Positions 16,771-19,448 of a stretch of DNA of 19,448 bases are shown one piece after another. The stretch's first letter is position 1, and every line of letters begins with the position of its first letter. The stretch covers positions 1-19,448 of the forward strand of contig JAHEJF010000004.1 of the NCBI GenBank assembly GCA_024639025.1, in the 5' to 3' direction. The DNA comes from Ahrensia sp. Its GTDB lineage: Bacteria > Pseudomonadota > Alphaproteobacteria > Rhizobiales > Rhizobiaceae. The notes under the pieces are model-generated. The model did no database searches and was not told the origin of the DNA. It was given only the letters and a program-made list of their open reading frames with translations. The position numbers were made by a program, and so were the translations under genes.

Positions 16771-16791
16771 ATGGTTAACGTAATATTACGT
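16771..16791. promoter_or_regulatory. CtrA-box-like site overlapping a 14-base perfect palindrome
   Basis: TTAA (16775-16778), 7 bases, then TTAC (16786-16789): 7 of 8 positions of the CtrA box TTAA-N7-TTAA. On the minus strand, toward the transpeptidase gene, the right half reads TTAACCAT (16771-16778), the extended half-site reported for some CtrA targets. Inside lies the perfect palindrome ACGTAATATTACGT (16778-16791). It is 42 bases upstream of the transpeptidase start. Assignment to CtrA is inference. Confidence 0.4.
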
Positions 16792-16800
16792 GATATTGGG

Positions 16801-16815
16801 TTAAAGCTAGCTTAG
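16801..16815. promoter_or_regulatory. Second CtrA-box-like site, with a 10-base palindrome
   Basis: TTAA (16801-16804), 7 bases, then TTAG (16812-16815), again 7 of 8 positions. It contains the perfect palindrome AAGCTAGCTT (16804-16813). The two sites start 26 bases apart, in the gap shared by the divergent transpeptidase and mmcB genes. Confidence 0.33.
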
Positions 16816-16828
16816 ACTCGTTGAAAAA

Positions 16829-16859
16829 TTGATGATGTGACTTTTTGCACACTATAGTA
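16829..16859 (+). promoter_or_regulatory. Possible mmcB promoter
   Basis: TATAGT at 16854-16859 is a good -10 within ACTATAGTAT. The best -35 is TTGATG (16829-16834) with a long 19-base spacer (18 if the -10 is read as CTATAG). Transcription from here would leave a leader of about a dozen bases before the ATG at 16878. No alphaproteobacterial LexA box (GTTC-N7-GTTC) is present. Confidence 0.3.
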
Positions 16860-16866
16860 TCAAACA

Positions 16867-16872
16867 GAGAGG
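16867..16872 (+). promoter_or_regulatory. Ribosome binding site deciding the mmcB start
   Basis: GAGAGG lies 5 bases before the ATG at 16878. The alternative in-frame TTG at 16845 would lie upstream of the -10 hexamer proposed for this gene. Confidence 0.6.
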
Positions 16873-16877
16873 CACCG

Positions 16878-17360
16878 ATGCCCCTTGTCACGCCACATAA
16901 CACCAATCCGCTGGTTGATGGACGTCAATCAGAGCGCGCCATGGCGGTGCGTCGCGGGGTGCAACTGCTATTGACGGATATGGGGGCCGCGCATGTGCCA
17001 GAGCTGACCCTTGCCAATGGAAGACGGGCGGATCTGACGGCCCTGTTCAAGGATGGCACGATATGGATCGTCGAGATCAAATCGTCGATCGAGGACATAA
17101 AATCGGATCAAAAGTGGCCCGATTATCACGATTTTTGCGATCAACTCTATTTTGCAACATTGCCGGATGTGTCCCAGGCGCTCTTTCCCGAAAGCTGCGG
17201 TTTTATCCTGGCCGACGACAAGGGAGCGGCGATACTCCGCTCAAGTCCGACCGACAGGCTCAATGCCGCCCGGCGAAAGACGTTGATCACACGTTTTGGT
17301 CAATTTGCCGCCAATCGTCTGTTTCACGCCGAATTGTCGGGCTATGCGCCAGATTCCTAG
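16878..17360 (+). CDS. mmcB: MmcB-family DNA repair protein (PD-(D/E)XK nuclease fold)
   Basis: Protein of 160 residues of the alphaproteobacterial MmcB family (formerly DUF1052), which in Caulobacter contributes to mitomycin C tolerance. The restriction-endonuclease-like core is visible: E42 early, D52 in GRRADLTALF, then E66-x-K68 in IWIVEIKSSIEDIKSDQKWPD, followed by the family's DFCDQLYFA. This is a full PD-(D/E)XK set, so nuclease activity is plausible, but I know of no settled substrate. The start at ATG 16878 is chosen for its Shine-Dalgarno. The gene is divergent from the transpeptidase and convergent with actR, with 82 bases between stops and no strong terminator there. Confidence 0.9.
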   Translation: MPLVTPHNTNPLVDGRQSERAMAVRRGVQLLLTDMGAAHVPELTLANGRRADLTALFKDGTIWIVEIKSSIEDIKSDQKWPDYHDFCDQLYFATLPDVSQALFPESCGFILADDKGAAILRSSPTDRLNAARRKTLITRFGQFAANRLFHAELSGYAPDS

Positions 17361-17442
17361 ATCGGGCAGTATGAACTCTTTCAGCCCTTGATGGAATCAC
17401 GGTACCCGGATTTATCCAATATTTTCAATGCCCAAATCCGTG

Positions 17443-18009
17443 CTAGCGTGGGGCGCGCTTTGCTAATATGCGCTGCAGGGTCCGGCGATGCATATTGAGC
17501 CGTCGCGCCGTTTCAGAAACATTGCGATCACAGGCTTCATATACGCGTTGAATATGTTCCCACCGCACGCGATCGGCCGACATCGGATTTTCTGGCGGTG
17601 GTGCCTTTTCATCCGGCCCGGCCGTCAAGGCGTTGAAAACGTCGTCAGCATCGGCGGGCTTGGCCAGATAGTCCACCGCACCCAGTTTGACAGCTGACAC
17701 TGCAGTCGCGATGTTGCCGTATCCGGTAAGAACCACCACCTTGGCGTTTTGCCTGACTTCGTTGAGCGCGCTTACAACATCCAGCCCATTGCCGTCTTCC
17801 AGCCGCATGTCCACAACGGCATAAGCCGGTGGCGAGGCCTTGACCTTGGCCAGTCCCATCGCAACGCTTTCCGCCATATCCACATCAAAACCCCTGCTTT
17901 CCATGGCACGCGCCAACCGGCGCAGAAATGCCGTGTCGTCATCAACCAGCAGCAGGGTCTTGTCCGCGTCCAAATCGACTTGTGGAGTCGTTTGTGTATG
18001 CACTGTCAT
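17443..18009 (-). CDS. actR: Redox response regulator ActR (RegA/PrrA family)
   Basis: Response regulator of 188 residues, partner of ActS. The receiver domain spans about 17-130 with acidic residues D23-D25, phospho-acceptor D67 (AVVDMRLEDGNGLDVV), T95 (VVLTGYGN) and K117 (YLAKPAD). A Pro-rich linker (PPPENP) leads to the Fis-type helix-turn-helix at about 155-187 (RNVSETARRLNMHRRTLQRIL), which is nearly invariant in RegA/PrrA/ActR. The family controls respiration, carbon and nitrogen fixation and, in rhizobia, acid tolerance. The ATG at 18009 lies 29 bases after the actS stop, so the two form an operon. The stop is convergent with mmcB. Confidence 0.95.
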   Translation of the reverse strand: MTVHTQTTPQVDLDADKTLLLVDDDTAFLRRLARAMESRGFDVDMAESVAMGLAKVKASPPAYAVVDMRLEDGNGLDVVSALNEVRQNAKVVVLTGYGNIATAVSAVKLGAVDYLAKPADADDVFNALTAGPDEKAPPPENPMSADRVRWEHIQRVYEACDRNVSETARRLNMHRRTLQRILAKRAPR

Positions 18010-18038
18010 CGCTTCGTCCTTTAAATCCTGTACGCAGA

Positions 18039-19340
18039 TTACCCTGAATTAGATGGCCTTGGCCAGATCACTGTAACAACGGCGCCGACTCCCGGTTTTG
18101 GGCTGTTGGCGAAATCCACCTGCGCGCCGTTGCGTTCCATCAATGTCTTGGCGATGAATATGCCCAATCCCAGGCCGGCGCTTCCCTTTCGGCTGCGCGT
18201 CGCACCGGGCACACTGCCCACCTCAGGCTCGCCAAGATGAACCAGTTGCTCCGATTCAAAACCCGGACCATCATCCTGGATCCTGATGTTTATTGTCTGC
18301 TGGTCCCAATTGACCTGCACAATCACTTTCTTCCTGGCAAAATCAACTGCATTTTCAACGATGTTGCCAAGACCATACATCATGCCCGAATTTCTCAGTT
18401 CAACCGGTTCGTCGCGTTTGGAACCATCGATCCTTGTCTCGATATCAACGCCGAACTCCCGGTGCGGCGCGACAATCTCTTCGATCATCACTGAGATCGG
18501 AACGCTTGATAAAGGATCCTGAGTGTCTCTGCCAAGTGTACTGAGCCGGCTCAAAATCTCTCGGCAACGGTCCGCCTGGTTGCGCAACAAGCTGATATCT
18601 TCTTTCAGCGGGTCCTCGGTCCGGACGGCCCGGTCCATTTCCTTTGCAACAAGACTGATCGTCGCCAGCGGCGTGCCTAACTCGTGGGCCGCTGCTGCTG
18701 CCATTCCATCCAGATCAGACAAATGTTGCTCCCTCAAAATGACCATCTCCGTCGATGCCAGCGCGTCGGAAAGTCGACGCGCTTCGCCTGCGACGCGATA
18801 GACATAGAATGTTGCAAACAACAGGCAGGAGACTACTGCCCCCCACATGCCGAGGATGTAAATTAGCGGAAAGTTCAAGACCGAATCCGCCTCCCAGGGC
18901 AGCGGCAGATACCAATAGGCCAGAATGCTCGCCGCCACAGCCACGGACAGTGAGAGCGACGCGGTGTATCGTGGCGGAAGCGTTGCCGCTGAGATGATGG
19001 CCGGGACGATCAGCAAGATTGCAAACGGATTGGTCATGCCGCCGGTCAGATAGAGCAGCGCTGCCAGCTGCATTGTGTCAAAAAGCAGGGTGACAAAGGC
19101 CTGAGGCGGTCCAATTCGCTTGATCGCCGGAAAGCGCCACGTGTTAAAGATGTTCAATATGATCGACATGCAGACCAAAATGAGACAGGGAATGACCGGC
19201 ATTGGATACTCAAAATAGCCGGCAACCAACGCCAGAACGGTGCTTTGTCCCAGGATCGCCAGCCAGCGAATATTCGTCAGTGTCGCCAGCCGGATATTGT
19301 GGCTGGTCAGATCATCATATTCGTTCGGTTGCATAGTCAT
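18039..19340 (-). CDS. actS: Redox sensor histidine kinase ActS (RegB/PrrB family)
   Basis: Inner-membrane kinase of 433 residues that phosphorylates ActR. Six hydrophobic helices occupy about residues 22-182. The periplasm-side motif GGMTNPF (100-106) is the GGxxNPF ubiquinone-binding signature of RegB. The H-box has phospho-acceptor H219 (AAAAAHELGTPLATI). C259 (QADRCREIL) is 40 residues further on, the same spacing as H225 and the redox-active C265 of Rhodobacter RegB. The HATPase domain has its N box (NIVENAVDFA), DDGPGF and GSAGLGLGIFIAKTL. Thus both known redox inputs appear intact. The first ATG (19340) is used, with AAGGG just upstream; another ATG lies two codons on. Confidence 0.96.
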   Translation of the reverse strand: MTMQPNEYDDLTSHNIRLATLTNIRWLAILGQSTVLALVAGYFEYPMPVIPCLILVCMSIILNIFNTWRFPAIKRIGPPQAFVTLLFDTMQLAALLYLTGGMTNPFAILLIVPAIISAATLPPRYTASLSLSVAVAASILAYWYLPLPWEADSVLNFPLIYILGMWGAVVSCLLFATFYVYRVAGEARRLSDALASTEMVILREQHLSDLDGMAAAAAHELGTPLATISLVAKEMDRAVRTEDPLKEDISLLRNQADRCREILSRLSTLGRDTQDPLSSVPISVMIEEIVAPHREFGVDIETRIDGSKRDEPVELRNSGMMYGLGNIVENAVDFARKKVIVQVNWDQQTINIRIQDDGPGFESEQLVHLGEPEVGSVPGATRSRKGSAGLGLGIFIAKTLMERNGAQVDFANSPKPGVGAVVTVIWPRPSNSG

Positions 19341-19395
19341 AAGCCCTTATATGACCTGTTGTGACGCAAGGAAAAGGGTCAAACGGCGCTGGTGG

Positions 19396-19448
19396 CTATT
19401 TGCGCGGCTTGGCGCGGCGGGTTGGTGCTGCTTGCGCCGGGTCCGCAG
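19396..19448 (-). CDS. Possible C-terminal end of a minus-strand gene cut by the window edge
   Basis: Reading the minus strand from the window edge, one frame ends at a TAG (19396-19398) and would encode ADPAQAAPTRRAKPRK, an Ala/Pro/Arg/Lys-rich tail of a kind often found at protein C-termini. If real, it lies 55 bases upstream of actS and could share its transcript. Sixteen codons are too few to name a family, and the frame could be chance. Confidence 0.3.
   Translation of the reverse strand, partial: ADPAQAAPTRRAKPRK

Noticed and set aside
16742..16877. LexA (SOS) box upstream of mmcB
   Set aside because: No GTTC-N7-GTTC or GAAC-N7-GAAC, even with one mismatch in both halves, was seen.
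17407..17440. CGGATTT/AAATCCG inverted repeat between the stops of mmcB and actR as a terminator
   Set aside because: The loop is 20 bases, the stem only 7 pairs and there is no T-run on either side.
1..19448. Mobile element, CRISPR array, tRNA or toxin-antitoxin module
   Set aside because: No transposase, integrase, regularly spaced repeats, tRNA-like sequence or small paired genes were found; gene content and order are core-like throughout.

Overview
The window is a chromosomal core region of an alphaproteobacterium, most likely order Hyphomicrobiales (Rhizobiales). The gene run olsB-mutS-glnD-murJ-trpS-nifU-like, the presence of mmcB, and the redox pair ActS/ActR all point there. This placement rests on family recognition and remembered gene order, not on a database search. 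I see no insertion sequence, prophage, CRISPR array, tRNA or rRNA. No gene-free stretch reaches 300 bases; the longest is the 220-base gap between trpS and the nifU-like gene.

Layout on the + strand. Positions 1-218 hold the C-terminal end of a LapA-like membrane protein. Positions 326-2747 are a tight three-gene unit: a class I rRNA methyltransferase-like protein, a TrmH/SpoU methyltransferase and the lipoprotein signal peptidase LspA, joined by two ATGA overlaps. An AcuI/YhdH-type NADPH reductase follows (2796-3791). Next come a hybrid histidine kinase with a PAS domain and a decayed middle receiver (3911-5860), and the ornithine-lipid acyltransferase OlsB (5956-6819).

Positions 6972-15243 carry mutS, glnD, murJ and trpS. 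The mutS-glnD gap is 2 bases and glnD-murJ overlap by 4, so mismatch repair, the nitrogen-status sensor and the lipid II flippase are probably co-transcribed and translationally coupled. After a 220-base gap with several inverted repeats comes a NifU-like Fe-S protein (15464-16036), closed by a strong hairpin that can act as a bidirectional terminator.

On the - strand, an L,D-transpeptidase lipoprotein (16106-16729) converges on that terminator and diverges from mmcB (+, 16878-17360). Their shared intergenic region has two near-matches to the CtrA box and two perfect palindromes. The window ends with the operon actS-actR on the - strand (19340 to 17443), convergent with mmcB, and possibly the last codons of another - strand gene at the right edge.

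Most of this is conserved housekeeping, and I found no convincing new multi-gene system. The points most worth checking are the CtrA-like sites between the transpeptidase and mmcB, the operator-like repeat before the nifU-like gene, the pseudo-receiver kinase next to olsB, and the rRNA methyltransferase-like protein that lacks the cysteines needed for m5C chemistry. Three of the thirteen complete genes appear to start with TTG.
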